Origin: Notospermus geniculatus
Taxonomy: Eukaryota > Nemertea > Pilidiophora > Heteronemertea > Lineidae
Length of the DNA: 64,000 nt
NCBI GenBank assembly: GCA_002633025.1
Contig: NMRB01000416.1
Location: forward strand, 144,384 to 208,383
Direction: 5' to 3'
Positions 21,450 through 32,559 of the stretch are shown here, piece by piece; the first letter of the stretch is position 1; each line of letters begins with the position of its first letter. Below the pieces are notes generated by a model, which saw only the letters and a list, made by a program, of their open reading frames with translations, searched no databases and was not told the DNA's origin. Both the position numbers and the translations under genes were made by a program.

Positions 21450-23009
21450 ATGGAGAAAGTAACACAGATTCTGTTCCTTCTCCTTTCCACTCAGTTGATG
21501 ATGATCGAACCGGCCAAGATTCTGGTCATCCCGTTTAACATCTATAGCCACATCAACCTGTTTGGGATCCTTGGGAAGTCTCTGAGGGATGAGGGGCATG
21601 AAGTCTGGATGCTGGCTGCTGATAAATATGATAGCCACATAAAAAGCAAAGGAATCATACCGCTTACGTTCCAGTTAAAACCAGAAAATGATCTCCTGGC
21701 GCAGGTCGACAAATGGACCGCCGAAAGCAAAGACGGGAGCGGCGTTGTGGAGCGATGGATTGCTGATCCATGGTGGATCATGGCGCTAGGTCGTGTGTGC
21801 GATGACGTAATGCAAGATGAACGCCTAACGACGACAATCAGAGAACAGAAGTTTGATCTGGTCGTCATGGATGGAACAGACGAGATAGCATGCCACTTGA
21901 TGGTACCGTACAAATATGATATTCCGTTTGTAACCGTTCATGGATTCCAGACGACATCATGGGTCTCCGGCGTCACCGGGATGCCATCAATTGAACCGGA
22001 AGTTGGAAAACCGTTGTCAAACCGTATGAACTTCTGGGAGCGGCTTGAGAACTTGCATATGTGGATGGATCGATATAACAACTTCTTCTACGACTTATAC
22101 AAGGATCATATGGAAAGATACTGTCCACCGAACAAGCCAAAAATCTCACTGCTCGAGCTTGCCCAAAAGTCAGAAATGTACTTAATGAACTATGAGGTAA
22201 TGTGCCTGGATTATCCACGTGTTTCAGCACCGAATATGCAGTTCCTTGGGGCAACATCAGCTGCTGCTCCAAAACCTTTACCAGATGATTTACAGGCATT
22301 CATTGCCGGAGCTGAGCACGGGGTTGTGTTAATGAGTCTGGGTTCTTTGAAAGCGGCGTCGCAAGTTTGGCAGGCCATAGGTGAGAAATTCTTTGCTGCT
22401 TTTGCACGGCTCCCACAGCGGGTGGTAGTACAATACAGAATTGACACGGTGTATGGCCAAGTCCCGCCGAATGTGAAACTCGTCAAGTGGCTGCCTCAGA
22501 ATGATATCCTAGGGCACAAGAACGTCAAATTGTTTATCAACCACGGAGGAAATAACGGACAAAACGAGGCGATATATCACGGAGTCCCGATGTTAGTCGT
22601 ACCTGTCTATATGGACCAAATGTACAACGCCAAGCGAATCGAGGCCAACGGGTACGGGCGATACATCCCAGATAAAACCACCATCACATCCGATGAAATC
22701 CACACCATGATAACCGAGATACTCGCAAACAAAACTTACGCAGAAAATGCCCAGAAATGTTCCCAGATTATCCGTAGTATGCCAACAGCTCAGGAGAAGT
22801 TCGTATTCTGGGTAAATCATATTTTGAAGTTCGGCGGCGCTCACCTGCGACCAGTAAGTCTTGATATGCCTCTGTATCAGGTTTTGATGCTGGATATTGT
22901 AGCATATTACACCATCTATTATCTCGTCATCTTCCACGTTGTACTGTTTTTGTTGTACTTTGCGGTCAAATTCATTAGGAACTATTTTACCAAGGTAAAG
23001 ATAGAATAG
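21450..23009 (+). CDS. UGT: UDP-glucuronosyltransferase (family 1 glycosyltransferase), 519 aa
   Basis: Transfers a sugar from a UDP-sugar to small lipophilic acceptors on the lumenal side of the ER. Residues 1-22 form a signal peptide. His34 in PFNIYSHI sits where the family's catalytic histidine lies, and Asp141 in FDLVVMDG matches its partner aspartate. The nucleotide-binding signature spans residues 347-390, from WLPQNDILGH through HGGNNG and EAIYHGVP to Asp389-Gln390. The usual FITHGG reads FINHGG (Asn364). A membrane helix covers about 480-507, and the last five residues, KVKIE, are a canonical KxKxx ER-retrieval motif. Asn427 is a possible glycosylation site. Length and architecture are normal for animal UGTs. 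The ATG has a good context (A at -3, G at +4). The coding region is one uninterrupted exon. Acceptor specificity and donor sugar cannot be read from the sequence. Confidence 0.97.
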   Translation: MEKVTQILFLLLSTQLMMIEPAKILVIPFNIYSHINLFGILGKSLRDEGHEVWMLAADKYDSHIKSKGIIPLTFQLKPENDLLAQVDKWTAESKDGSGVVERWIADPWWIMALGRVCDDVMQDERLTTTIREQKFDLVVMDGTDEIACHLMVPYKYDIPFVTVHGFQTTSWVSGVTGMPSIEPEVGKPLSNRMNFWERLENLHMWMDRYNNFFYDLYKDHMERYCPPNKPKISLLELAQKSEMYLMNYEVMCLDYPRVSAPNMQFLGATSAAAPKPLPDDLQAFIAGAEHGVVLMSLGSLKAASQVWQAIGEKFFAAFARLPQRVVVQYRIDTVYGQVPPNVKLVKWLPQNDILGHKNVKLFINHGGNNGQNEAIYHGVPMLVVPVYMDQMYNAKRIEANGYGRYIPDKTTITSDEIHTMITEILANKTYAENAQKCSQIIRSMPTAQEKFVFWVNHILKFGGAHLRPVSLDMPLYQVLMLDIVAYYTIYYLVIFHVVLFLLYFAVKFIRNYFTKVKIE

Positions 23010-23064
23010 ATGCCTATATTTTTGCGTTGATGTATTATTTTAGAACAGACAAACATGTAAAGAG

Positions 23065-23070
23065 AATAAA
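23065..23070 (+). terminator. Polyadenylation signal of the UGT
   Basis: AATAAA lies 56 bases after the stop codon in an AT-rich 3' region. This is a short but normal 3'-UTR. Confidence 0.8.
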
Positions 23071-23187
23071 GGAATCAGAACAAGATATTTGTCTCATTTT
23101 TTGTGACCAGAGAATATATCATGAAAGTGGAGATACCGACAGCAAAACTGTAATAAGGTAAGTGAGAGTGGAGATAGTTTGGAGGTG

Positions 23188-23284
23188 CATCCCCCCACAG
23201 CAGGGTACTGGTCTTGCTTCCCTCTATACTCACATGTGTGTGGATGAAGAAGAGCGAGGAAAACCCCTGCTGTGGGAGGATGTT
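23188..23284. mobile_element. Hairpin MITE (copy 2 of 4)
   Basis: CCCCCCACAGCAGGG at the left pairs with CCCTGCTGTGGGAGG at the right. The inner arms are more diverged than at 6834-6928. It lies about 120 bp downstream of the UGT polyadenylation signal. Confidence 0.7.
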
Positions 23285-23929
23285 GCAGGTGGTACAGGAA
23301 AGTCAGGAGGATGACACATGCAGGTGGTAAGCTGTAAGCCGTAAGAGGTAGTAGCAGTTTGCAGGTGGTATGAGACCCGCTCCAGAAAAGGAGGAGCTTG
23401 TCACAGGTGATCATCATTGGTCATCAGTTTATTCGATTATCATCACGGCTGTCCACTACTCTTGCCAACCTGCAGAGGCGTACATTTCCGCTATTGTGTT
23501 GTAAGCCCGTTAACCCTTTCCTCGGTTGCAACTTGGCCTACATGTACTTTTGCTAGATCGGGTCACATATCTACAAATCCTTCTGTAGTTTTGCAAAACT
23601 CTATCTCGTCAGCTCGAACAAAATGCAGAATGGGTTAAAGCAGCAGTTGTCAACTAGCCAACTCATATCAAATGTATAGATGATATCTTATAGATCCACC
23701 ATAAAAACTCACCTCAACGCTTTGAAATAATACCGAGAAATAGGTATACTGTTGAAGAATGAGGAAGCTAGTATTATATCCAAACCATTTTTCTCTACTT
23801 CGTAATGTCAAGTGTTGTGTAGCTACTGCGAGGTTCGTGAAACAAAAATGTGGGAGGGTATCTTTACAATTTCAAGGTCGTCATTTTAATCCCTTCATAG
23901 CTGGTGTCAGGTAAGACATTTTTCGAAAC
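23285..23929. other. Non-coding stretch, nothing recognised
   Basis: No frame, repeat or inverted structure of note. Confidence 0.35.
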
Positions 23930-24110
23930 GGGGAGTGTAGTGCAATGGCATGAATGGCTCGAGTGTCTGACTCTTCAGCAAGAAGCGGCAGGTTTGTAGC
24001 TGGTGGAGCGTTGTTACTTTGTATTCTCGACTGGTCTGAGTGGATGAAGTGAGCACTGAATGAGCTGCTCCTTGAGTTCCCCAGAAAGATATCTGGGGAG
24101 ATTGGACCTG
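23930..24110 (-). repeat. SINE-like repeat, reverse copy of the 9.2 kb family
   Basis: GAGCTGCTCCTTGAGTTCCC is the complement of the family core at 9255 and 43100. The right-hand copy at 43065-43200 extends the match to CTCTTCAGC/GAATCTGATGC-type sequence. Confidence 0.6.
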
Positions 24111-24572
24111 GGGTTACCATCAATTGAATGCCTGAAGCCTCTTCAAAATACCCCTGAGATGGAATGGGAGAGTCCTGTTGGTAAAACGACTGCACTTGCA
24201 CCATCGCCACCTTCTGGCTAAATCACAGGTCTACTGAATAAAACTGCTCTCTCCGGGTAAAATTCATCAAAAAATATCACTCTCCATCGACAGGGCTAAT
24301 ACAAAAATTCACTCAGTTCCCATGGAAACAGTTTTGAAAAGCAACAAAATCTGCAATAAGACTTTCAATTCAATTTATCTCAAGTGCCTTAATGTTCACG
24401 ATCAGAAATGCATAACGGCTAATGTGGTGAAGAAAAAACAGCCCACGAGTTGTCTGTGCCACCACTGTCTTTTAAAAGATGGCACATCGTTTTATCGTCG
24501 GCATTGAAGAGTGGTTGGCAGTGTCCCATGAGCTCCTGCTGCTGTCAGTGTCTTCCCAATTCCCCTCCAGAG
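24111..24572. other. Non-coding stretch, nothing recognised
   Basis: No supported feature. Confidence 0.35.
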
Positions 24573-24597
24573 GTTACGGTTAGGGTTAGGGTTAGCT
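24573..24597. repeat. Short interstitial telomere-like repeat
   Basis: Three tandem TTAGGG-type units (GGTTAGGGTTAGGGTTAG). Too short to mean more than chance or a repair scar. Confidence 0.6.
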
Positions 24598-25065
24598 CAA
24601 GAATTTGCCAGCAGACCTGAACAACACCATTCCTTTCAATGTGCCTCCACTGCCATCACACCAGTGGTGCTCCACCAGCAGCTAACCGCTCAAAACAAGG
24701 AATTGACATGGTATTTCAACCTGGAGGATTTCAATAGACTTCTACGGCTGCGTTACCAAGTCGATGGTGGCCAAATTTCTCCACTCGTGGAACAGCAACA
24801 AAAGCAGACAATCTCGATATACATGTATAAAACAAAGCTTCTTGAGGTCAAATTATAAATTATGAATCGCTATTGACTCTAACATCAATATTACATCAGT
24901 TATTGTGACAAAACTTGTAAACCAATCAAAGCTGTACCAAGATTTAATCAAGGATTTCACGTCCGACAGTTCAAAGGAAATGCAACGTTGATGGACATTG
25001 ATGTCGTACGGCCACATGGTCAGACGAGAAATGAACCCATACATTATTGGTTTTTATTTCTTGCT
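24598..25065. other. Non-coding stretch, nothing recognised
   Basis: Short conflicting frames only. Confidence 0.35.
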
Positions 25066-25070
25066 CTCTG

Positions 25071-25585
25071 TAGGCCGTATGTCTTTGATTCCTTGCTTTA
25101 CCTCCACCTACAAGTTGATTGATTCCCAATGCTGTGTAACGAAATGTGACTACGTCCCTACGAGCCCAGCTGGAGGAACATGTCTCTAGCTCAGGTGGAA
25201 GAGCATACTGGAGTAATGCAGATGTCAGGTCACACTGCGATTGCCTGCGCTACGACGGAACAGTCGGCATCAGCTGTCGCAATCATGGTCAGGTCACAAA
25301 AACGAAGTTCGGCGACTGATTTGTTCCACGTTGTCGTACCTCAGATGCAAAGTGATCCGGAAAAGTCAGACTGCGCGTGTTCTGTGCCATCACAAGGTCG
25401 ACCTGACATCCACATCAGATGCAGGAGGTCCTTGGTTCAAATTCCGGTGTGGCTCTTCATTTCTTTACCCTTGGTTAGGCCGTATATCTTGATTCCTTGG
25501 TTTACATCCACCTACAAGTTGATTGGGTTTCAGACTTGATCAGGCCAGAGATCTTTCATTCCTTGGTTCACCATCCACCAACAAC
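25071..25585 (+). repeat. tRNA-derived SINE split by an insertion
   Basis: TAGCTCAGGTGGAAGAGC (25188-25205) is a textbook tRNA A-box region and GGTTCAAATTCC (25434-25445) a B-box. They lie about 240 bp apart instead of about 40. Between them, an element starting GTCAGGTCACACTGCG (25221) and ending GACCTGAC (25412) looks inserted. Its first 12 bases match the MITE at 27902. A tail word, GATTCCTT..TTTAC.TCCACC, occurs on both sides (25085 and 25490). Confidence 0.5.
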
Positions 25586-27018
25586 ATTGGTTACCAAGGT
25601 TAATGAGCTACTAGTAAATGAGTCTGAAGTATTTCCTGACCATTAGGTTACTGAAATTCCCTCCGTGGCCGGCAGCCATTTCCCAAGAGGGAACTCGGAG
25701 CTCATTATCGCAGTGAGTTCCACGACATGTTTGGCCTGAAATCAACAGGCAGTCTTCCTCAAGGACCATCACTACAGGAAGGCCTCCACTGTTTGTCACC
25801 CTTATCAGAAAGTATTGCCATGGTTACACCATGGTTATTTTTTTACCTCAGGCCTAGCAATTATGGTAACACCTGCTAAAAGTCCTTGTCCTATTATTCT
25901 GGCAAAGTTGGTAGCAAGGTATTTGTGTCTGTCGCTGTGTGGCCTACCCACGCAATGTGAATCTAACCACTCCTTGCTGGACAGAAAACCAGTCCATGGA
26001 CCAGGCACCAGTGTTGACTACCATACTGTATAGACATGGCTGACAAGGAGCACCGGTTTTGAAGTCAAGACCTTGTTTGAACCCATGATAAATATTGTCA
26101 ACAGTTCAAGTACGAACAGGTCTTGGTGACAGCTAGGTGCGTGGATGAATGATGGTGGTTGTGCAAGAGACAGATCTGGTTAGGGCTGTCTGGCGTAATG
26201 GAAATAACACACCATGAGTATAGACAAAGCTGACAGCATCATGCAGAAGACAGGGACCTTGCAGCACTGCTGAGTCATCGCAGCTGAGAGACCCCTGGTG
26301 GTCCCATGTCGTCGACAAGCAAAACAGTCCCATGTGTTGGTTCTGTTCACACTGGTGGCTGTTTGGAATTGGCGAGCCGGTCAGTTGACATAGTTCCCAG
26401 ATCCCCAGCAGGGGGAGTTCTGCACAAAAACAACTGATCTTGCAGAAATGAGTCAAAAGTATTGTTCTTTACTGATTCGGCTAAAAAAGGCAATCAGCAA
26501 ATCATGGGTTAACTACTCCACGCGAGGTTTAAATTTCCACGTAACTTACACCATTTTGTTGCCGATATCACGGCATACCATCTTGTAGCAGAATAGACAT
26601 TTGCCATGTGACATGATCCTGTGGCATTATGACATGAAAAGTAGATGGATCAATTGGATCCCGCAGGTCGTCATTGATCTTGGCGGGTGGGTGTACTATA
26701 CTACACCTTGACTGATCACCGTGTAATCTACAGAGAGTCATGGGATAAGGACACGGAGATTAGAACGCGGTTGTGGGTGGATGCCGCCGGTTGTGGGGCA
26801 ATTCCCGTGTGACGCCGGTTCCCGTCTTGATCTTCAGGAAGTTGGTTCTATACATGGAAAGCTTGGATTCTTTGAGGACCCTTTTTAAACTCGGTTAGAC
26901 GCTTTCTCAATCTGGTCCCCAGAGGCCCACTGCTCCTTGGATTCCAGGCTGCATCTGCAGGATTTTGATCTGCTGCCTTTAGCATCTCTTGCTTTTTTCT
27001 AAGAATATGTAACTAAAC
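25586..27018. other. Non-coding stretch, no gene recognised
   Basis: Minus-strand frames at 25611-25799 and 26133-26456 have no family likeness. Nothing else was seen. Confidence 0.35.
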
Positions 27019-27150
27019 AAACGACAGTCCTGCTAGCCCAGCTGGGGGACATGTTTATAGTTCAGGTGGCCACCATTGGACTGAGAAGCAGGAGGTCCCT
27101 GGTTCAAATCCCAGTGTCATGGGTGGCTCTAGTCTTCACTTCTTGAATGT
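27019..27150 (+). repeat. tRNA-derived SINE, unsplit relative of 25.2 kb
   Basis: TAGTTCAGGTGGCCACC (27058) and CTGGTTCAAATCCCAG (27101) are spaced as in a tRNA. The sequence before and after matches the flanks of the split copy (AGCCCAGCTGG.GGACATGT and AGCAGGAGGTCC). Confidence 0.65.
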
Positions 27151-27689
27151 TCTACAAGGAACGTTCGGTTTAAATACCCTTTTTGGAGGAACCAGAACCT
27201 CAGTGGTAACAGGCCCAGAAATTACCACTGCTGGTATGCCACTTTGGCAGCCTGAAGCCTGTTCACAACAGGAGCCATTTTTGTCAAATACGTATCAGAA
27301 ACAATAGATAGACTCCATTAATCGTGGGATGAGCCATCGTATGATACAGATCGCTGAGCAAAATGGAGAATCTCGTCTCCTCCTCCAATCGATATGACGA
27401 TAAGTGACTAAAATGTCATCATTTTTGAAAGAATAGGCTTGCTGAATGGAACCATTACTACCCGCCAGCGGTCGCAGATGTGTCAATGGAATTCGTAAGT
27501 GCAGCAGGGTCTCCATTAAATGCAACCATCCTGAGTCCTGATTACAAAATCAGTGCAGTTTTCTGTAGTCTATGTCTGCATGAGAAACATTGCAGCAGAT
27601 TGGAGATAGAAGATTGTTACCCCCCACCTGAAAGACTCAACGCGAGCTCATCAATGATGTACTGTAGTACTTGCACTTGTCTTTTTTCC

Positions 27690-27898
27690 GTCAGGGCCAA
27701 AGCCATAGCATTATTGGCGCTGGTGAGTTCACAAGAGGCCATCTCAAGCTACTCATGTGCCTCACTTGGATGGGGTCTTTTACTTGCCCTTGCAAAGGTG
27801 CAAGGCACCATGATTTAACGTCCCATGCGACGGACTGAAGAGCCAGGGATGATTAATCCCATATGGCCTGGGATTTGAACACAGGACCAGCCACTTGC
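27690..27898 (-). repeat. Dispersed repeat, same family as 9345-9660
   Basis: Shares GCCATAGCATTATTGG, GATGGGGTC.TTTACTTGCC and a reverse B-box-like GGGATTTGAACAC. Its right end abuts the MITE at 27902. Confidence 0.6.
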
Positions 27899-27901
27899 TA
27901 A

Positions 27902-28250
27902 AGCCCAGGTCACACTGTGGTGACTTAGGCGGGCGAATCCCCGCGAACTAGAATGAAATGAATGGTCCATGGATCATGTGCTCCCCCTTTGGACATAATA
28001 GTGTAATGACAGAGAGAGGTATTTACATGGTCCATGGACCATTTCATTCTAGTTTGCGGGGATTCGCCCGCCTTAAGCGGGTGATCCACTGTCACGATTT
28101 TTGCTTGAGACGCGGTTGCGTTCCCTTGCAGTTACCTTATAAGGACTTCCGATTGCCATATAAGGTAACCGCAAGGGAACGCAACCCCGTATCGGGCCGA
28201 AATCGCAACAGTGGATCACCCGCTTTAGTCGCCACAGTGTGACCTGGGCT
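27902..28250. mobile_element. Outer palindromic MITE with TAA duplication
   Basis: AGCCCAGGTCACACTGTGG at the left and its complement at the right, with TAA at 27899-27901 and 28251-28253. With the inner element removed, about 90-bp arms fold almost perfectly, passing through AGCGGGTGATCCACTGT and GGTTGCGTTCCCTTGC. Confidence 0.8.
27928..28072. mobile_element. Harbinger-like MITE nested in the previous one
   Basis: GGCGGGCGAATCCCCGC at the left and its complement at the right, with arms of about 40 bp. TTA is duplicated at 27925-27927 and 28073-28075. The 3-bp TWA target fits PIF/Harbinger. Length 145 bp, non-coding. Confidence 0.85.
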
Positions 28251-28253
28251 TAA

Positions 28254-28704
28254 GCAGACATAATAACCACGACGTTATTGAGGTCCATGCTGCACCAATG
28301 GTGCAGTACAAATTTCCAGCACCACTCACAACTGAGGTTTAAGGTGCAATTCCCAGTTGTACCTTATCATCTTCTACATTCACTCAGTCATGTCGGTCTC
28401 TCGAGGGTTAAGCGACCAGTAATCAATCAATCAATCGACACCGCTTTCAGATATTCAGATCAAGACACTTGACAATGTCCCAACATGATACACGATCGTC
28501 ATCAATTCAATCACGGTGTCAATTAAATCATCATGTTGTTGTTCATTAATAGTTTGTATACAGCAGCAGACATAATGAAAGGTGTGAAGATAGATATTGG
28601 TCTGTGCCCTAATGATCAGGCTCTGTGTAGACTCCAAATGCAGTGCACAGTCTTTTTGAAGCGCTCCTTCAGTTTGTCAGAGGTAAGAAGTTCTGGCATC
28701 AGTT
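28254..28704. other. Non-coding stretch, nothing recognised
   Basis: No supported feature. Confidence 0.35.
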
Positions 28705-29089
28705 TCAAACTGTTGAAGGTGGCATAAGCTTTAACCTGTTGAAGGTGGCATAAGGCTTAACCTGTTGAAGGTGGCATAGGTTTCAACCTGTTGAAGGTGG
28801 GATAGGTTTCAACCTTTTGAAGGTGGCATAAGCTTTAACTTGTTGAAGGTGGCATAAGCTTTAATCTGTTGAAGGTGGCATAAGCTTTAACCTGTTGAAG
28901 GTGGCATAAGCTTTAACCTGTTGAAGGTGGCATAAGCTTTAATCTGTTGAAAGTGGCATAAGCTTTAATCTGTTGACGGTGGCATAAGCTTCAAACTGTT
29001 GAAGGTGGCATAACTGCAACCTGTTGAAGGTGGCATAACTGCAACCTGTTGAAGGTGGCATAAGGTTCAACCTGCTGAAGGTGGCCAGA
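28705..29089. repeat. Minisatellite, 26-bp unit, about 15 copies
   Basis: Unit: CTGTTGAAGGTGGCATAAGC plus TTTAAC. The array is very regular, with units differing mainly at the AAGCTTTAAC end. Confidence 0.95.
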
Positions 29090-30890
29090 GAACAGAAGAA
29101 GTGGAACTTTGTGAAGCTAGCTGCCATGGAATTAAACCATTATCTCCGTTTCTAGCATGACTCAAATGTCATGATACCCCCTGATGAACCTGAACACTCA
29201 GTCAGCAGGAATGATATGCTTGTTTCAGAACTCGCCAAAAGGAAGAATGTTACAGGGCCTTGTCTGCACAACCCACGCTTGCATTCTGTTAGCAATTAAC
29301 ACAACAGCCCAAAGTGTTCCACACCCTGTCATGTGGGACTCTGCCTTTGGTCTTACTATATTTAGCTAAAATGTAAAGCAAATTGCAGGTTTAATCTGAC
29401 TCCTACACCATCTTTGTAATGTATATAGGATATATAGGATCTCATAGTGCTCCATTAAATGATACAATGTTAAATGGAAAACAACTCTTCTTTTGGCAAT
29501 TCATGCATGACTCATCCAACTGCAAGGCCTAGGGGGTCAAAATATCTACCCCCCGAAATCTCTGAACCATAAATTCTCCCTCTACACTGATTCTTCCACC
29601 CCACCCCCTACCACCCCCAACGCAGACCACTATTCAAGACCATTTAGGTCCCTAGTCAGCACCTAAATGGTAAAAGGTAGTATCACCACCAACTGTTTAT
29701 GATCAGTGGGAGCATGTTCCATTGATGTAATGGCTCTATCCTGTCCTACCAAGTACTCTAGCTTAGAGTGCAGCTGTTACTTCAAACAACCCTGCCCCCT
29801 CTGATCACAAAAGGTCACATATCCTTGACTCTTGTTAGTGGATGTGGAAGTGCCTCAGAGCTGATATTGCTAAAGAATTTCTCCATCAGCAGAGCTAGCG
29901 ACGCAAATATTTACCAACGATCACGCCTGAAAATCTATTTGTAAATTCACAGTTAAACATCATTTACAGATGTTCCAGGCCATTTATTCCACAGGCATGT
30001 CGATTTCACAAAGCAAAATAAGCCATTGAGAAGAAATTAACATCTTTCAAGGCCAGTCAAATTTCAAACAGTACATTTCAAACATCACTTTGTGTTTAAG
30101 ATGTTCAAACGAATTCATATCCTTTGGCGATCCGTCTTCACAGACCTTCAATCATTTCCGTCCTTTACCTCCGAGAGTTTTTGTGCTGCAACAATACCAT
30201 TATTCTTCAAACAACTCCGGCAGTCGTTATCAAAGAGAGAAGGCCATTTCAATTTTCTTTGTCGTTGAACGAATTTCTCGACACCATTTTTGTAAAAAAT
30301 GATTTCAAAGTTGAGTGTCAAGACAACATCATCAACCCTGAACAGGTTTCTTTTAATTTTTTCAATGTAGGAGGAAACCCACAGTTGTAGGAAAACATCT
30401 GCGACCGGATGGATGATATGTAGACAGAGCAAGGTGGGAGGGAGTGAAATACTTATTTGATATGGTCTTTTCGATCATATTTTTGACTGAATGTATACCT
30501 TGGATGAGAAAGGGTTAAGTTCCACCAGCATCTTGTAGGCTACATTAATATCAGCTGGAACGCACATTATTGGTCTCAGATATGTCCCTTCCAAAGTAAC
30601 CCTGACAACCAGAAAAAAGTTTCCTTAAGAGTTATGGTTGGTTGTTCAGGTCTTCGAGGTAATCATACTAATGTATACACATCAAGCAAACCCACCTCAG
30701 ATATACATAATGGGATTCTATTCACGGCTATTCTTAGGGCCCAGACTAGTGTGTCCATAATCCGAGCAAGTGGCTACAGTGTCAACAGACTTATCTATCA
30801 GAATAAGATGTGTATCACACGGTTTTTACGGTACATACACGTTGCTTGATGAAAATGACATAAGATTGCCATCAACATGGACTCTGCCCT
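29090..30890. other. Non-coding stretch, no gene recognised
   Basis: Includes a C-rich patch (CCCCACCCCCTACCACCCCC) near 29600. Overlapping frames at 30090-30432 on both strands carry no recognised motif. If the RAPGEF4-like gene continues leftwards this is intron. Confidence 0.35.
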
Positions 30891-30894
30891 CTGC

Positions 30895-31290
30895 CCATGT
30901 ACTTATTGACATCCAAAGAGCTTGTAACCACATAGTTACCCATATAGTTTCCACCCATGTAGTTATGGAGACCTATACATCTTGCACCAATGTAGTTATT
31001 GGTACCATGCAGCTTGCACCCATACAGTAATGAATATTCCCACCACTACCATATAGTTGTCGACATCCATGCAGCGGGGCTTGCATTGCCCATGTAGTTA
31101 TGGATACCCATAGAGCTTGCATCCATGTAGTTATGGATATCCATCCAGCTCTCACCTGTGCAGTTTGGATATGCATAAAGCTTACACCTATCTAGCAATG
31201 GATATCCATTCCATATCACCCATATAGTTATGGGTATCCATATAGCATAGAGCAGATTCCCATCTATAGTTTTAGACTCATGTATAGTTC
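30895..31290. repeat. Degenerate minisatellite, about 33-bp unit
   Basis: Repeats of CCATGTAGTTATGGATACCC with AGCTTGCA spacers. Units are well diverged. It lies about 160 bp from the EPAC-like exon, on its intronic 3' side. Confidence 0.8.
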
Positions 31291-31448
31291 TGGAATTCCA
31301 TTCAGATTGAAGGATACCACTTGGCTACAGCTATAGATTCCTGGTGTGGAATTCTACTCGCACGGTTTCCAAATACATCAACGGACACTATTGTTGAATA
31401 GTCGAATTTCACACCGACATTAACAGGCAGGAAATAATCAGTACTCAC

Positions 31449-31591
31449 ATGTGACACCCTTCTCCAAATCCTCGTAGTATCCATAGTAACAGAGTTGATG
31501 AAGCAGAGATGGATGGAATTTTTCAAAGGCCTTTATGTTCTTCAATTTGGAATATATCACTTCAACATCATCACCAGAACGATCTGGAGGT
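31449..31591 (-). CDS. RAPGEF4: Internal exon of an EPAC2/RAPGEF4-like Rap guanine-nucleotide exchange factor
   Basis: Minus strand: the tract TCTCCTGTTCCAG gives the acceptor, then 143 bp of coding sequence, then the donor GTGAGTAC (31441-31448). The 47 codons read PPDRSGDDVEVIYSKLKN, KAFEKFHPSLLHQLC and YYGYYEDLEKGVT. This closely follows the start of the N-terminal cyclic-nucleotide-binding domain of vertebrate EPAC2, and both exon borders fall where I recall the vertebrate exon borders. The split codons fit: a leading A completing Arg and a trailing T starting the next Leu or Phe. EPAC proteins are cAMP-activated exchange factors for Rap GTPases at membranes. EPAC1 lacks this first domain, hence the RAPGEF4 call. 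The other exons were not found in the window; exon 1 should lie to the right and the rest to the left. Confidence 0.85.
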
Positions 31592-31599
31592 CTGGAACA

Positions 31600-32555
31600 G
31601 GAGATGGGAGAGACAGAATTAAGTTTGGGCTTCTGGAGGTAGGAGACCATTTCCGTTCCCTGAAATAGATGAAAGAGAATTGGTTTGGGTTTGAGTTTCG
31701 TGGATCAGGTCACCCCTGGGTGTCAAAAGTCAAATACGAGGTACAGATTAACTTGTGGGGTTTGAACACTGCGTTATTATTCTGCGCTGCCCCATGTGGG
31801 TCTCCAACCTGCCAACAGGCAGTTAGGCTTCTAAGACAGCATCCTAAGGCTCACGTCATTTCGCTCAGCTATTACCTCTCTATGTCAGAAGAGGTGCAAC
31901 ATAGGAGATGTAGCTGAATGATGCTGTTTTGAGAGGATGCTAAGACAGGCACCCCAACCAACTGGCCATAAAGGAATTCCTCCACAGTCAGCGGGGTAGG
32001 CCTTGCCATGAACTGGGGGTACAGACTTTACATGACCCTCAAAACAAACAGCCTTCAATTCCATTGCAGAAAATGCCAGGTGACCATCAAATGCTCATAA
32101 CTTTCAGGTAAACACGACATTGAACGGTGCAATCCTGTCATAAAGTAAACTAAACGAAAATCGGCTCCAAAAACCAAGCATTTCACCAGGAATATCCGAT
32201 AGCAGAGATTGAGTGCTTTGTCACGGAATCAGGATTCCTACAAGTGCATGCAACCTTAGAGTGTGCACAACAATGTAAATTGGATGAAAATTACCAGCGA
32301 GTATCAGAGGAATTACAAGATGAAGATCATTCGGTGTAAGTGCCCACCAGGGTGGAAAGCCGAGCGATGGGAAACCATTCAAAATGAATCAGCTGATTGT
32401 CCTGTCAGAATCATGGCTGATGGAGAACCTACAAGTGCCGGCTATATTTGCCGTTCTAACTCACGTCAAGTGAGGCCAAACCTTTATCAGTGATTGGCAA
32501 ATGTTGAAATGTGATTAACATAAGGGCCCAAGGCCTAAGGATGCTTTTACGACTG
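31600..32555. other. Presumed intron of the RAPGEF4-like gene
   Basis: No second exon was recognised. The plus-strand frames here carry no motif. Confidence 0.35.
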
Positions 32556-32559
32556 ACAG

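Noticed and set aside
21542-22937. Several minus-strand frames inside the glucuronosyltransferase
   Set aside because: They are antisense shadows of a clear coding exon and carry no motif.
24573-24597. Telomere or chromosome end
   Set aside because: Only three TTAGGG units within ordinary sequence on both sides.
26560-26620. WYAV on the minus strand, as expected in the next EPAC exon
   Set aside because: The residues before and after do not match the cyclic-nucleotide-binding domain and no splice borders fit.
28705-29089. CRISPR-like regular array
   Set aside because: Units are contiguous tandem repeats without unique spacers, in an animal genome.
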